NCBI RefSeq assembly: GCF_010104355.1
Contig: NZ_CP044972.1
Coordinates: 2,976,001-3,040,000 of the forward strand
Source: Hydrogenophaga sp. PBL-H3
GTDB taxonomy: Bacteria > Pseudomonadota > Gammaproteobacteria > Burkholderiales > Burkholderiaceae_C
DNA length: 64,000 nucleotides
Direction: 5' to 3'
Shown here: positions 17,348 to 26,690 of the stretch, piece by piece
Numbering within the stretch: the stretch's first letter is position 1
How the letters are laid out: the number at the start of each line of letters is the position of its first letter
Program-made: the position numbers and the translations under genes
Notes under the pieces: model-generated
What the model was told of the DNA's origin: nothing
The model's database searches: none
What the model saw: only the letters and a program-made list of their open reading frames with translations

Positions 17348-18288
17348 CGGTGGGCCTTGATGGACGCGAGGATGCCCAGGACGAACAACGCGCACGCCGC
17401 CCACTGCAAGGCAGCAGGCCAGGCGCCGTCCCAGGCGAAGCTGTAGACAAGGCCAAACACGGTCTCGCTGACGATGAGCTGGCCGGCCAGACTGGCGCTC
17501 AGCCGCCGGCTGGCCATGTTCCAGAGCACCGAGGCCACCCAGGCCGCACCAATGCCGGTGACAGCGCACACGGCCACGAAGGTACCGAAACCGGGGCGGG
17601 AGACCAGCGAAGCCAGATCGGTGCCCGCCACTGCCCAGATGGCCAGAGCGCCAGCCCCCGCGGCAACACCCAGCCAGTTGGCCCAAAGGGTGGAATTCAC
17701 CTCGGGGTGCCTGGCCAGCCACCGGGCATTGAGCAAGCCAAACGCGGTCCACGACAGCATGGCGAGCACGGCATAGGCGATGCCCAGCCACAGGTTCGTG
17801 CCCTCACCGTCGCCCTGCCCGTGCTCCGTGACCTGCATCATCAGCACCATGCCCGCGACCGTGAGCAACAAGCCCGGCACCAGCGAACGCCAGAGCAAGC
17901 CACGGGGCTTGCCCAGCAACATGATCCACAGTGGAATGGTGCCGATGACGAGCACGGGCAAGGCCGCACCCGCGGCCTGGATGGCCAGCACCAGCAGCAG
18001 GTAGTAACCGGTGTAGCCCAGCAGGCTGAGCCAGAGCGCCGCACCCGCCTGGGCCAGCGTGGGGCGCTGCGCGTTGCCACGCAACGCAGCCCACAGCAAC
18101 AGCACCACCGAGAGCAGGCCACACGCCAGGTAGCGGCCCACGGTGAGGTCGATCGAGCTGAAGCCCGGTGCGATCAAGGGTGCAACGAAGGTCGTGCCCC
18201 AGAAAGCGCCGGCCCCCACGCCGGCCAGGATGCCGGTGACCATGCCCGGCGGCCAGCCTGAAGGCCGGCCCATGACAGCAACGTTCAT
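17344..18288 (-). CDS. EamA/DMT-superfamily transporter
   Basis: A 314-residue inner-membrane protein with ten predicted helices in two EamA repeats (GAFWGTTFVAPLIAPGFSS; SWTAFGLLNARWLARH). The family exports amino acids, metabolites or drugs. It starts at ATG 18286-18288, immediately after the SDR stop, and ends overlapping the thioesterase start, forming the middle of a three-gene operon. Confidence 0.85.
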   Translation of the reverse strand: MNVAVMGRPSGWPPGMVTGILAGVGAGAFWGTTFVAPLIAPGFSSIDLTVGRYLACGLLSVVLLLWAALRGNAQRPTLAQAGAALWLSLLGYTGYYLLLVLAIQAAGAALPVLVIGTIPLWIMLLGKPRGLLWRSLVPGLLLTVAGMVLMMQVTEHGQGDGEGTNLWLGIAYAVLAMLSWTAFGLLNARWLARHPEVNSTLWANWLGVAAGAGALAIWAVAGTDLASLVSRPGFGTFVAVCAVTGIGAAWVASVLWNMASRRLSASLAGQLIVSETVFGLVYSFAWDGAWPAALQWAACALFVLGILASIKAHR

Positions 18289-19071
18289 TTATGCGCCAAA
18301 GCCGTCGTCGGCGGCGATCACCGCGCCATTGATGAAATGGCTCTCGCTCGAACACAGCATCACCAGCACCGCGTCGAGGTCGGTCGGCACGCCCACGCGT
18401 TTGCGCGGCAGCATGCCAATGAGCTTCTGTCCCTGCTCGGTCTGCCAGTGGTGGTGGTTGATCTCGGTGTCGATGTAGCCCGGGCAGATGGCGTTCACAT
18501 TGATGCCGAACTTGCCCCACTCCACCGCCATGGCCTTGGTCATCTGCACCACGGCAGCCTTGCTCATGCAGTACACGCCGATCTGCGGCAGCACCTTCAG
18601 GCCCGCCATGGAGGCAATGTTGACGATACGCCCACCCACATAGGTGCCCGGCGCGGCACCCTTGGCGCGGGCCAGCATGCGCTTGCCCACTTCCTGCGCC
18701 ACGAAAAACGCGCCCTTGGTGTTGGTGTTGAAGATGTAGTCGTAGTCTTCCTCGCTCACATCCTGCAGGCGCTGCGTGGTGCTCACGCCCGAGTTGTTGA
18801 CGAGGATGTCGATCGCGCCCACCTCGGTTTCGGCGTGTGCCACAGCTGCCTTGATCGAGGCGTGGTCGGTCACGTCCATGGCCACCACGTGGGCATCACC
18901 GCCCTCTGCTTCGATGTGCGCACGCAGGGCCATGAGGCGGTCGGTGCGGCGGCTGGCCAGCACCACGGCGGCGCCGGCCTTGGCCAGGGTTTTGGCGAAC
19001 TGTTCGCCCAGGCCGCCCGATGCACCAGTGATCAGGGCAACGCGGCCCGACAAGTCCATGCTGTATGCCAC
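18289..19071 (-). CDS. SDR-family NAD(P)-dependent oxidoreductase
   Basis: A 260-residue short-chain dehydrogenase. It shows the TGASGGLG cofactor motif (15-22), NNSG (about 91), catalytic Ser in NIASMAG and the YCMSK Tyr/Lys pair. It resembles 3-hydroxyacyl-CoA or 3-oxoacyl reductase-like SDRs. The GTG at 19069-19071 is preferred because GAGGG lies 9 bases upstream; an ATG four codons later is an alternative. It leads the operon with the EamA and thioesterase genes, behind a TetR-type palindrome at 19096-19107. Confidence 0.85.
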   Translation of the reverse strand: MAYSMDLSGRVALITGASGGLGEQFAKTLAKAGAAVVLASRRTDRLMALRAHIEAEGGDAHVVAMDVTDHASIKAAVAHAETEVGAIDILVNNSGVSTTQRLQDVSEEDYDYIFNTNTKGAFFVAQEVGKRMLARAKGAAPGTYVGGRIVNIASMAGLKVLPQIGVYCMSKAAVVQMTKAMAVEWGKFGINVNAICPGYIDTEINHHHWQTEQGQKLIGMLPRKRVGVPTDLDAVLVMLCSSESHFINGAVIAADDGFGA

Positions 19072-19095
19072 GATGCAAGCCCTCAGTGAAGATTA

Positions 19096-19107
19096 GAACG
19101 ACCGTTC
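19096..19107. promoter_or_regulatory. TetR-type operator between the SDR operon and ETF-QO
   Basis: GAACG-AC-CGTTC palindrome with flanking AT-rich bases in the 132-base divergent region. The layout resembles operators of TetR regulators of fatty-acid breakdown in betaproteobacteria (FadP-like), which fits the ETF-QO gene; the regulator itself is not in the window. Confidence 0.5.
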
Positions 19108-19203
19108 GATTTTGTGCGGGTGCCGCATAAAATGCTGTCTGTCGAGTGACACGCAAGGCACACTCAGCGCCTTCTCAAAAATCATTATCTGCGAGACCCC
19201 CCG

Positions 19204-20889
19204 ATGACCCACGATGAATTGTTGGCCCAGTTCGGCCCCCGCGAAGCCATGGAATACGACGTGGTCGTGGTCGGCGGCGGCCCGGCAGGCCTGGCCACCG
19301 CCATCCGCCTGAAACAGCTGGCCACCGAGAAAGGCAGCGAGATCAATGTGTGCGTGCTGGAAAAAGGCTCCGAGCCCGGCGCGCATATCTTGAGCGGCGC
19401 GGTGATGGACCCGATCGCCATCACCGAACTGTTCCCCGACTGGAAAGAGCGCGGCGCCCCGCTGCACCAGCCCGTGACAGGCGATGATTTGCTGGTGCTC
19501 TCCGAAACCGGCGCCACCCGCACGCCCGACTGGCTGATGCCACGCAACTTCCACAACGATGGCTGTTACGTGATCAGCCTGGGCGCCGTCACCAAGTGGC
19601 TGGGCGAACAGGCCGAGGCGCTGGGCGTGGAAATTTTCCCTGGCTTCACCGCCGCCGAAGTGCTCTACAACGACGACGGTTCGGTGAAGGGCGTGGCCAC
19701 CGGCCACCTGGGCCTGGGCAAGGACGGTGAGCCCACCGGCCACTTCCAGCTCGGCATGGAACTGCACGCCAGATACACGGTGTTCGCCGAAGGCGCGCGC
19801 GGGCACCTGGGCAAACAACTGATCGCCAAGTACAAGCTGGCTGAGGGCAAGGACGCGCAGACCTTCGCCATCGGCATCAAGGAACTGTGGGAAATCCCCG
19901 CAGACAAAGCCAAGCCCGGTCTGGTGGTGCACACCGCCGGCTGGCCCATGGATGCCGACACCTTCGGCGGCGGTTTCCTCTACCACCTCGAAGGCAACAA
20001 GGTCACGCTGGGCCTGGTGGTCGGCCTGGACTACCAGAACCCCTGGATGTCGCCGTTCGAAGAAATGCAGCGCTGGAAGACCCACCCCAGCATCCAGGCC
20101 CACATTGCCGGCGGCAAGCGCCTGGGCTATGGCGCGCGCGCGCTGAACAACGGCACGCCGCAGGCCTTGCCCAAGCTGGTGTTCCCGGGTGGCGCCATGG
20201 TGGGTTGCAACGCGGGCTTTTTGAATGCCGCGCGCATCAAGGGCAGCCACGCCGCCATCAAGAGCGGCATGCTCTGCGCCGAAGCTGCGTTTGAAGCGGT
20301 GGCCGCCGGCCGCCAGAGCGACGAGCTTGTCGGCTTCACCCAGCGTTTCGAGAAAAGCTGGTTGCATGAAGAGCTCTGGACCTACCGCAACTTCAAGAAC
20401 TGGTTCAAGAAGAGCCCGCTGCTGGGCAAGCTCATGACCGGTGTGGAGCACTGGTTCCTGCCCAAGGTGGGCGTGAAGACGCCGCCCTGGACGCTGCACA
20501 ACAGCACGCCCGACCACCTGAAGCTGCGCCCGGCTGCCGAGATGCCGAAGATCAGCTACCCCAAGCCCGACAACAAGATCACCTTCGACCGGCTCTCCAG
20601 CGTGTTCGTGAGCAACACCAACCACGAGGAGAACCAGCCGGCGCACCTCACGCTCAAGAACGACAGCGTGCCGGTGCAGATCAACCTGGCCAAGTACGCC
20701 GGCCCCGAGAGCCGCTATTGCCCGGCCGGTGTGTACGAGTTCGTGAAAAACGACGACAACACCGACCGCCTGCAGATCAACGCGCAGAACTGCGTGCACT
20801 GCAAGACCTGCGACATCAAGGACCCGACCCAGAACATCGTCTGGGTCACGCCAGAGGGCGGTGGCGGGCCCAACTACGCGGGCATGTGA
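19204..20889 (+). CDS. Electron transfer flavoprotein-ubiquinone oxidoreductase
   Basis: A 561-residue membrane-associated flavoprotein that passes electrons from ETF (acyl-CoA and amino-acid dehydrogenases) to ubiquinone. The FAD motif VVVGGGPAGLATAI is at 21-34, GAHILSG follows, and the 4Fe-4S cluster cysteines are in YCPAGVYEF (about 506) and NCVHCKTCDIKDP (about 531-537). It is full length and divergent from the SDR-thioesterase operon; a shared TetR-type palindrome suggests co-control with fatty-acid oxidation. Confidence 0.95.
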   Translation: MTHDELLAQFGPREAMEYDVVVVGGGPAGLATAIRLKQLATEKGSEINVCVLEKGSEPGAHILSGAVMDPIAITELFPDWKERGAPLHQPVTGDDLLVLSETGATRTPDWLMPRNFHNDGCYVISLGAVTKWLGEQAEALGVEIFPGFTAAEVLYNDDGSVKGVATGHLGLGKDGEPTGHFQLGMELHARYTVFAEGARGHLGKQLIAKYKLAEGKDAQTFAIGIKELWEIPADKAKPGLVVHTAGWPMDADTFGGGFLYHLEGNKVTLGLVVGLDYQNPWMSPFEEMQRWKTHPSIQAHIAGGKRLGYGARALNNGTPQALPKLVFPGGAMVGCNAGFLNAARIKGSHAAIKSGMLCAEAAFEAVAAGRQSDELVGFTQRFEKSWLHEELWTYRNFKNWFKKSPLLGKLMTGVEHWFLPKVGVKTPPWTLHNSTPDHLKLRPAAEMPKISYPKPDNKITFDRLSSVFVSNTNHEENQPAHLTLKNDSVPVQINLAKYAGPESRYCPAGVYEFVKNDDNTDRLQINAQNCVHCKTCDIKDPTQNIVWVTPEGGGGPNYAGM

Positions 20890-20922
20890 GCGAAGTCACG
20901 CTCATCAGGCATTCGCACTGAA

Positions 20923-20944
20923 GGCCGCCTGCGGGCGGCTTTTT
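20923..20944 (+). terminator. Terminator of the ETF-QO gene
   Basis: GGCCGCC, a three-base loop, GGGCGGC and five T, 33 bases after the stop codon. Confidence 0.85.
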
Positions 20945-21018
20945 CACGTCCTGGTTTCACTGTTCCGTCACATGGCATGACCACAGTGCGGGCTTGTGTC
21001 TTCACATCCCGCCACACC

Positions 21019-21531
21019 ATGCTGAACAAGACCGACAAGGGCCGAGCCGAACTGCAGCCCGGCCAACGCACCCTGGGCCAGCGCGAGCGAGCCGTGCTGC
21101 TGGTGGCCGACGGCCGCAAGGCCACCGCCTCGCTGCAAGCCCTTTTTGGCGGCCTGGGCGCCGACATCGTGCGCAACCTGCTGGCCAACGGCTACATCGT
21201 CGACGAAGCCCCGCCCGCCCCGGTCGCGCCACCACCGCCCGAGCCCGTTGCAACCAAGGGCTCGGTCGACGCCTTCTCGGGGCCACGGTCGCTCGCCAGT
21301 GCCCGCATGTTCCTGTTCGACCTCAGCGAACGCATGTTCGCCCCGCGCGACAAGGCCCTGGCCCTGCACTTTCGCGACGCGCTGCGCGAAGCCCGCGATG
21401 CCGCCGCCATGCTGGCGGTGAGCCGTGAGATGCTGGTCGCCATCGAGCGCATGGCCGGCGCCGGCCGGGCCGACGCCATCAGCGAGCGGCTGGCCAAGTT
21501 GTTGCCCGAATCGGCCCTGGAAAACGCCTGA
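21019..21531 (+). CDS. Conserved hypothetical protein, winged-helix-like N-terminus
   Basis: About 170 residues from ATG 21019 (an ATG at 20977 would add 14). The N-terminal part (LNKTDKGRAELQPGQR, then ERAVLLVADGRKATASLQAL and DIVRNLLANGYI) has the look of a small winged-helix domain seen in similar Burkholderiales hypotheticals. A Pro-rich linker near residues 69-82 (APPAPVAPPPPEP) leads to a helical C-terminal half. There is no signal peptide or catalytic motif. It sits just upstream of the glycine riboswitch but is not part of gcv. Confidence 0.6.
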   Translation: MLNKTDKGRAELQPGQRTLGQRERAVLLVADGRKATASLQALFGGLGADIVRNLLANGYIVDEAPPAPVAPPPPEPVATKGSVDAFSGPRSLASARMFLFDLSERMFAPRDKALALHFRDALREARDAAAMLAVSREMLVAIERMAGAGRADAISERLAKLLPESALENA

Positions 21532-21569
21532 ACTGCCTTTTCCGGATGCCGTCGGATACACTCGGCCGG

Positions 21570-21772
21570 GTCAGGAGAGCGCCGCCCGAGAGGTGGCCGC
21601 CGAAGGCGCAGGAGGTCACCCACGTGGCCCTGAACGCTCAGGCAAAAGGACTGGCAAACACGGGCCGCAAGGCCGGTGTACCCCCCTGGAGAGAGGTCGC
21701 TCACCGAGGCGATCCACCGAAGGAGCAAACGCGGCATCGCCCGCGTGAATCTCTCAGGTAGAGCGGACAGCG
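21570..21772 (+). promoter_or_regulatory. Tandem glycine riboswitch
   Basis: Two glycine aptamers in series. The first runs from GGAGAGCGC (about 21574) through CCGAAGGCGCAGGAG to GAACGCTCAGGCAAAAGGAC (21632-21651). The second runs from CTGGAGAGAGG (21686) through CACCGAAGGAGCAAACGC to GAATCTCTCAGGTA and GGACAG (about 21770). It lies 67 bases before gcvT and should switch on the glycine cleavage operon when glycine is plentiful. Confidence 0.92.
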
Positions 21773-21838
21773 GGGCAGCGCACGGATGAACCGTGTTCCG
21801 CCCCACCGGGGCCTGCCCCTTTTGCCTGCGAGCCCTCC

Positions 21839-22975
21839 GTGTCCGACACCGATCTCCTCAAGACCCCGCTGCACGCACTGCACAACGAACTCGGCGCCCG
21901 CATGGTGCCGTTTGCCGGCTACAGCATGCCGGTGCAGTACCCCGCAGGCCTGATGGCCGAGCACCACCACACACGCGCGGCAGCTGGCCTGTTCGATGTG
22001 TCGCACATGGGCCAGCTGCGACTGATCGGGGCTGATGCCGCGGCGGCCTTCGAGTCGCTGATGCCGGTGGATGTGATCGATCTCGCTGTGGGCAAGCAGC
22101 GCTACGGCCTCCTGCTCAACGACGAGGGCGGCATCATCGACGACCTGATGTTCGTGAACCGGAACATCGCAAACGGTGGCGACATCTTCGTCATCGTCAA
22201 CGGCGCGTGCAAACACGGCGACCTGACCCACATCGTTGATCGCATCGGCGGCCGCTGCACCGTCGAGCCGCAATTCGACCGTGGTCTGCTCGCGCTGCAA
22301 GGCCCCCTTGCCGCAACGGCGCTTCAGCGCCTCGTGCCCGGTGTGGACAAGCTGGTCTTCATGACCGGCGGAGCATTCACCTGGCAAGGCACCGACCTCT
22401 TCATCACCCGCAGCGGCTACACCGGCGAAGACGGCTTCGAGATCTCGGTGCCGGGCGATCGGGCCGAGGCTTTTGCCCGCGCCTTGCTGGCCGAGCCCGA
22501 GGTGAAGCCGGTGGGCCTGGGCGCGCGCAACTCGCTGCGCCTGGAAGCCGGCCTGTGCCTCTACGGCCACGACATCGACACCACCACCACGCCGGTGGAA
22601 GCCGCGCTCAACTGGGCCATGCAGAAGGTGCGCCGCACCGGTGGCGCGCGCGCAGGCGGTTTCCCGGGCGCGGCCCGCGTGCTCGCCCAGCTCGACGGCA
22701 CAGCGCCGCTGGCCCGCAAGCGCGTGGGCCTGATCGCGCTCGAGCGCATCCCCGTGCGCGACCACACCGAACTGCAAACCACCAGCGGCGAGACCATTGG
22801 CGAAGTCACCAGCGGCCTGCTGGGCCCGAGCGCCGACCAACCCGTGGCCATGGGTTATGTGAGCCCTGCGCACGCAGCCTTGGGCACACGCCTGCACGCC
22901 ATGGTCCGTGGCAAGCCGGTGCCCATGGAAGTGAGCGCCATGCCTTTTGTACCCAACCGCTATTTCCGCGGCTGA
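21839..22975 (+). CDS. gcvT: Aminomethyltransferase, glycine cleavage T protein
   Basis: A 378-residue T protein that transfers the methylene group from the H-protein lipoyl arm to tetrahydrofolate, releasing ammonia. It shows family motifs FDVSHMGQ near residue 57, LFITRSGYTGEDGFE and ARNSLRLEAGLCLYGHD. GTG start at 21839. First gene of gcvTHP behind the glycine riboswitch. Confidence 0.95.
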   Translation: MSDTDLLKTPLHALHNELGARMVPFAGYSMPVQYPAGLMAEHHHTRAAAGLFDVSHMGQLRLIGADAAAAFESLMPVDVIDLAVGKQRYGLLLNDEGGIIDDLMFVNRNIANGGDIFVIVNGACKHGDLTHIVDRIGGRCTVEPQFDRGLLALQGPLAATALQRLVPGVDKLVFMTGGAFTWQGTDLFITRSGYTGEDGFEISVPGDRAEAFARALLAEPEVKPVGLGARNSLRLEAGLCLYGHDIDTTTTPVEAALNWAMQKVRRTGGARAGGFPGAARVLAQLDGTAPLARKRVGLIALERIPVRDHTELQTTSGETIGEVTSGLLGPSADQPVAMGYVSPAHAALGTRLHAMVRGKPVPMEVSAMPFVPNRYFRG

Positions 22976-22982
22976 ACCACAC

Positions 22983-23051
22983 CCGTTCGGGCTGAGCCTG
23001 TCGAAGCCTTCACCACCGTTGGATGCCCTTCGACAAGCTCAGGGCGAACGG
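22983..23051. repeat. REP-like palindrome (copy 2) between gcvT and gcvH
   Basis: CCGTTCGGGCTGAGCCTG and CAAGCTCAGGGCGAACGG form the arms of an imperfect hairpin of about 69 bases inside the operon. It may stabilise or attenuate the polycistronic message. Confidence 0.8.
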
Positions 23052-23080
23052 AAACCGATTCATTTCAACCTGGAGAAACC

Positions 23081-23452
23081 ATGACCACCAAGTACACCGA
23101 AGACCACGAATGGATCAGCGTTGAAGGCGACATCGCCACCGTCGGCATCACCGTGCACGCGCAGGACGCGCTGGGCGATGTGGTGTTCGTCGACCTGCCC
23201 GAGGTGGGCAAGACCTTCGCGCAGAAGGACGTGGCCGGCGTGGTCGAGTCCGTCAAAGCCGCGGCCGACGTGTACATGCCCATCAGCGGCGAAGTGACCG
23301 AGGTCAACGAAGCGCTGCGCGCCGACCCATCGCTGGCCAACAGCGACCCGCTCAAGAGCGGCTGGTTCTTCAAGGTCAAGCTGTCCGACCCGGCACAGGT
23401 GGACGCCTTGCTCGACGAGACCGCCTACAACGCTTTTTCCGCCAACGCCTGA
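23081..23452 (+). CDS. gcvH: Glycine cleavage system H protein
   Basis: A 123-residue lipoyl carrier that shuttles the aminomethyl intermediate between P, T and L proteins. The lipoylated lysine is Lys59 in [10 protein letters not shown]; the N-terminus [13 protein letters not shown] is standard. A good ribosome-binding site (CTGGAG) precedes the ATG. Second gene of the operon, separated from gcvT by the REP-like element. Confidence 0.96.
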   Translation: MTTKYTEDHEWISVEGDIATVGITVHAQDALGDVVFVDLPEVGKTFAQKDVAGVVESVKAAADVYMPISGEVTEVNEALRADPSLANSDPLKSGWFFKVKLSDPAQVDALLDETAYNAFSANA

Positions 23453-23473
23453 TCCCTGCCGCCGGAGCCTTCC

Positions 23474-26371
23474 ATGCTGATGCCGTCTGTCAAACCCCTG
23501 GATGAACTCGAGAATCCGTCCGAGTTCGTGGCCCGCCACATCGGCATCGGCGAAGCCGACGAAGCGCTGATGCTCTCGGTCATCGGCGAGGCCTCGCGCC
23601 GCGCGTTGATCGACGGCATCGTGCCGCGCAGCATCGCGCGCAGCCAGGGAATGCAACTGCCCCCCGCCATCACCGAAGCGGCCGCACTGGCCGAACTCAA
23701 GGCGATTGCCGAGCAGAACCAGTTGCTCAAGAGCTTCATCGGGCAGGGCTACCACGGCACCCACACGCCCGGCGTGATTCTGCGCAACGTGCTGGAGAAC
23801 CCCGCCTGGTACACCGCCTACACGCCCTACCAGGCCGAGATTTCGCAGGGCCGCATGGAGGCGCTGGTCAACTTCCAGACCATGGTGTGCGACCTCACGG
23901 GCATGGCGATTGCCAACGCCTCCATGCTCGACGAAGCCACGGCCGCCGCCGAAGCCATGACGCTGGCCAAGCGTTCCGTGAAGAGCAAGGGTCACACGTT
24001 CGTGGTGGCCGGCGACTGCCATCCGCAGACCATCGAGGTGGTGCAGACGCGTGCAGCGCCGCTGGGCATCACCGTGCTGGTGGCGAACTCCGCCGCCGAG
24101 TGGGACGCAGCGCTGGCTGGCGACGGCTACTTCGGAGTGCTCGCGCAGTACCCCAGCACCAGTGGCCGCATTGAAGACCTGGCCGCCGATGTGAAGACCG
24201 TGCAAGGCAAGGGCGCGGCCTTCATCGCCGCGGCCGACCTGCTAGCGCTCACCCTCATCACGCCACCCGGCGAATGGGGCGCCGACATCGTGGTGGGCAC
24301 CACCCAGCGCTTCGGCATGCCCATGGGCGCGGGCGGCCCCCACGCCGCCTTCATGGCCTGTCGCGACGAATTCAAACGCTCGCTGCCCGGCCGCCTGGTG
24401 GGCGTGAGCGTGGACACCCACGGCAACCCCACCTACCGCCTTGCGCTGCAGACGCGCGAGCAGCACATCCGCCGCGAGAAGGCCACGTCCAACATCTGCA
24501 CAGCGCAGGTGTTGCCGGCGGTGGTGGCCAGCATGTACGCCGTGTACCACGGCCCGGCGGGCTTGAAACGCATCGCGCAGCGCGTGGCCGCTTACACCGC
24601 GGTGCTCGCCAACGGTCTGGAGCAACTGGGCTGGACGCCAACCAGCGACAGCGCCTTCGACACCCTGACCTTCAAAGCAGGTGACCGCGCCGCAACGCTG
24701 CTCCAGCGCGCAGTGGCCGCCGGCATGAACCTGCGCCTCTCCTGGGGTGAGTACGTGGGCGTCACTCTGGACGAGACCACCACGCGCGAGGACATCGAAA
24801 AGCTGTGGGCGGTGTTCGCGCTGCAGGGCCAGAGCCTGCCCGGCTTTGCCGCGTTCGAAAAAGGCATCGAGCCGCGCATTCCCGCCGAGCAGCGCCGCAC
24901 CAGCGCCTACCTCACGCACCCGGTGTTCCACAGCCACCACAGTGAGACCGGCATGCTGCGCTACATCCGCGCGCTGTCCGACAAGGACCTGGCGCTGGAC
25001 CGCAGCATGATCCCGCTGGGCTCGTGCACCATGAAGCTCAACGCCACCAGCGAGATGATTCCCATCACCTGGCCGGGCTTTGCCAACGTGCACCCGTTTG
25101 CGCCGGCCGGTCAGTTGCTCGGCTACAAAAAGCTCGACGAACAGCTGCGCGCCTGGCTCTGCCAGGCCACGGGCTACGCCGGCATCAGCCTGCAGCCCAA
25201 CGCCGGCTCGCAGGGTGAATACGCCGGCCTGCTGGTGATCCAGGCGTACCACGCCTCGCGCGGCGAGAGCCACCGCAACATCTGCCTGATCCCCAGCAGC
25301 GCGCACGGCACCAACCCGGCGAGCGCGCAGATGGTAGGCATGCAAGTGGTGGTGACCAAGTGCGACGAGAACGGCAACGTGGACATGGCCGACCTGCAAG
25401 CCAAGTGCGAACAGCACAGCGCCAACCTGGCCGCGGTGATGATCACCTACCCCAGCACGCACGGCGTGTTTGAAACCACGGTCAAGGAACTCTGCGCGCT
25501 GGTGCACCGGCATGGCGGGCGTGTGTACGTGGACGGCGCCAACATGAACGCGCTGGTCGGCGTGGCCGCACCGGGCGAATTTGGCGGCGACGTGAGCCAC
25601 CTCAACCTGCACAAGACCTTCTGCATCCCCCACGGCGGTGGCGGCCCGGGCGTGGGCCCGGTGTGCGTGGTCGAGGACCTCGTGCCCTTCCTGCCGGGGC
25701 ACGCCACGGGCGGCCTGCCGGTCAACGGCGTGGGCGCCATTTCCGCAGCGCCGCTGGGCAACGCGGCGGTGTTGCCGATCAGCTGGATGTACATCCGCAT
25801 GATGGGCGCCGACGGCCTGAAGCACGCCACCGAAGCCGCCATCCTCGCGGCCAACTACATCAGCAAGCGGCTCGCACCCCACTACCCTACGCTCTACGCG
25901 AGCGCCAACGGGCATGTGGCGCACGAGTGCATCCTGGACCTGCGCCACTTCAAGGACACCAGCGGCGTGATGGCCGAGGACGTGGCCAAGCGCCTGATGG
26001 ACTACGGTTTCCACGCGCCCACGCTGTCCTTCCCGGTGGCCAACACGCTGATGGTCGAACCCACCGAGAGCGAGACGCTGGAAGAGCTGGACCGTTTCAT
26101 CGACGCGATGATCGCGATCCGCGAAGAGATCCGGCTCGTGGAAGCCGGCACCTGGCCGCAGGACGACAACCCGCTGAAGAACGCGCCACACACGGCTGCA
26201 AGCCTCATGACGGCCGACTGGTCACACCCCTACGCACGAGACGTGGGTGCGGCGAGCACCTCGACCCGGGCGCACGCCAAGTACTGGCCGCCGGTGGGCC
26301 GGGTGGACAACGTCTATGGGGATCGGAATCTGTTCTGCAGCTGCGTTCCTTTGTCTGACTACTCGGCTTGA
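23474..26371 (+). CDS. gcvP: Glycine dehydrogenase (decarboxylating), P protein
   Basis: A 965-residue PLP enzyme that decarboxylates glycine and loads the H protein. It is a full-length fused P protein (N- and C-terminal halves) with the PLP lysine in [15 protein letters not shown] (about 713) and the conserved [13 protein letters not shown] segment. It starts 21 bases after gcvH with GGAG upstream. Last gene of the operon. Confidence 0.96.
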   Translation: MLMPSVKPLDELENPSEFVARHIGIGEADEALMLSVIGEASRRALIDGIVPRSIARSQGMQLPPAITEAAALAELKAIAEQNQLLKSFIGQGYHGTHTPGVILRNVLENPAWYTAYTPYQAEISQGRMEALVNFQTMVCDLTGMAIANASMLDEATAAAEAMTLAKRSVKSKGHTFVVAGDCHPQTIEVVQTRAAPLGITVLVANSAAEWDAALAGDGYFGVLAQYPSTSGRIEDLAADVKTVQGKGAAFIAAADLLALTLITPPGEWGADIVVGTTQRFGMPMGAGGPHAAFMACRDEFKRSLPGRLVGVSVDTHGNPTYRLALQTREQHIRREKATSNICTAQVLPAVVASMYAVYHGPAGLKRIAQRVAAYTAVLANGLEQLGWTPTSDSAFDTLTFKAGDRAATLLQRAVAAGMNLRLSWGEYVGVTLDETTTREDIEKLWAVFALQGQSLPGFAAFEKGIEPRIPAEQRRTSAYLTHPVFHSHHSETGMLRYIRALSDKDLALDRSMIPLGSCTMKLNATSEMIPITWPGFANVHPFAPAGQLLGYKKLDEQLRAWLCQATGYAGISLQPNAGSQGEYAGLLVIQAYHASRGESHRNICLIPSSAHGTNPASAQMVGMQVVVTKCDENGNVDMADLQAKCEQHSANLAAVMITYPSTHGVFETTVKELCALVHRHGGRVYVDGANMNALVGVAAPGEFGGDVSHLNLHKTFCIPHGGGGPGVGPVCVVEDLVPFLPGHATGGLPVNGVGAISAAPLGNAAVLPISWMYIRMMGADGLKHATEAAILAANYISKRLAPHYPTLYASANGHVAHECILDLRHFKDTSGVMAEDVAKRLMDYGFHAPTLSFPVANTLMVEPTESETLEELDRFIDAMIAIREEIRLVEAGTWPQDDNPLKNAPHTAASLMTADWSHPYARDVGAASTSTRAHAKYWPPVGRVDNVYGDRNLFCSCVPLSDYSA

Positions 26372-26391
26372 TTTTTTGATTTCACGCCTGC

Positions 26392-26626
26392 TTGGTGGGT
26401 GAGGTCGGGTGGTCCGGGCCATTCGGACGCTGGCTGCTCGCGGGTGTCTGCCCGGGTTTGCAGGCACCGCTTTCTCAACACCGGGCGGGCGCTCGACCTC
26501 TGTGGCAACCGCGAATGAGGCCAGCGTCCGCCTGACCCAAACCACCCGCCCCAGTGCAATGGTTGCGCGCACACGGTGGTGCTCCACCGTCCTGGCGCGA
26601 GGTCTATGAGTGAAACCTCAAAGCAC
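26392..26626. other. Structured non-coding region between gcvP and the radical SAM gene
   Basis: The 319-base gap holds no credible ORF but extensive self-complementarity. GGGTGGT/ACCACCC (26407-26413 with 26541-26547), GGACGCTGGC/GCCAGCGTCC (26425-26434 with 26520-26529) and TCGCGG/CCGCGA (26438-26443 with 26509-26514) stack into a rod with symmetric internal loops. An outer pairing (TTGGTG, GAGGT with ACCTC, CACCAA) encloses it, and a perfect hairpin ACGGTGG-TGCT-CCACCGT sits at 26573-26590. Another inverted repeat (AAGCCTC/GAGGCTT, 26656-26675) lies next to the start of the following gene. Function unknown. Confidence 0.5.
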
Positions 26627-26690
26627 CAACCCCGCCGCCCCGCAGGGAAGACCCCAAGCCTCACAATCGAGGCTTCCCTGAAGCGACACC

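Noticed and set aside
20977..21018. Upstream ATG for the hypothetical gene before the glycine riboswitch
   Set aside because: Adds 14 residues with no ribosome-binding site; the N-terminus from 21019 looks like the conserved start, although the point is not settled.
24242..26191. 649-codon open frame antisense to gcvP
   Set aside because: Shadow of gcvP third-position GC bias; composition is low-complexity His/Val/Ala with no ribosome-binding site.
26372..26690. Possible cobalamin riboswitch before the B12-binding radical SAM gene
   Set aside because: No B12-box (GCCACTG) or other conserved cobalamin-aptamer segments found; kept only as an unidentified structured region.
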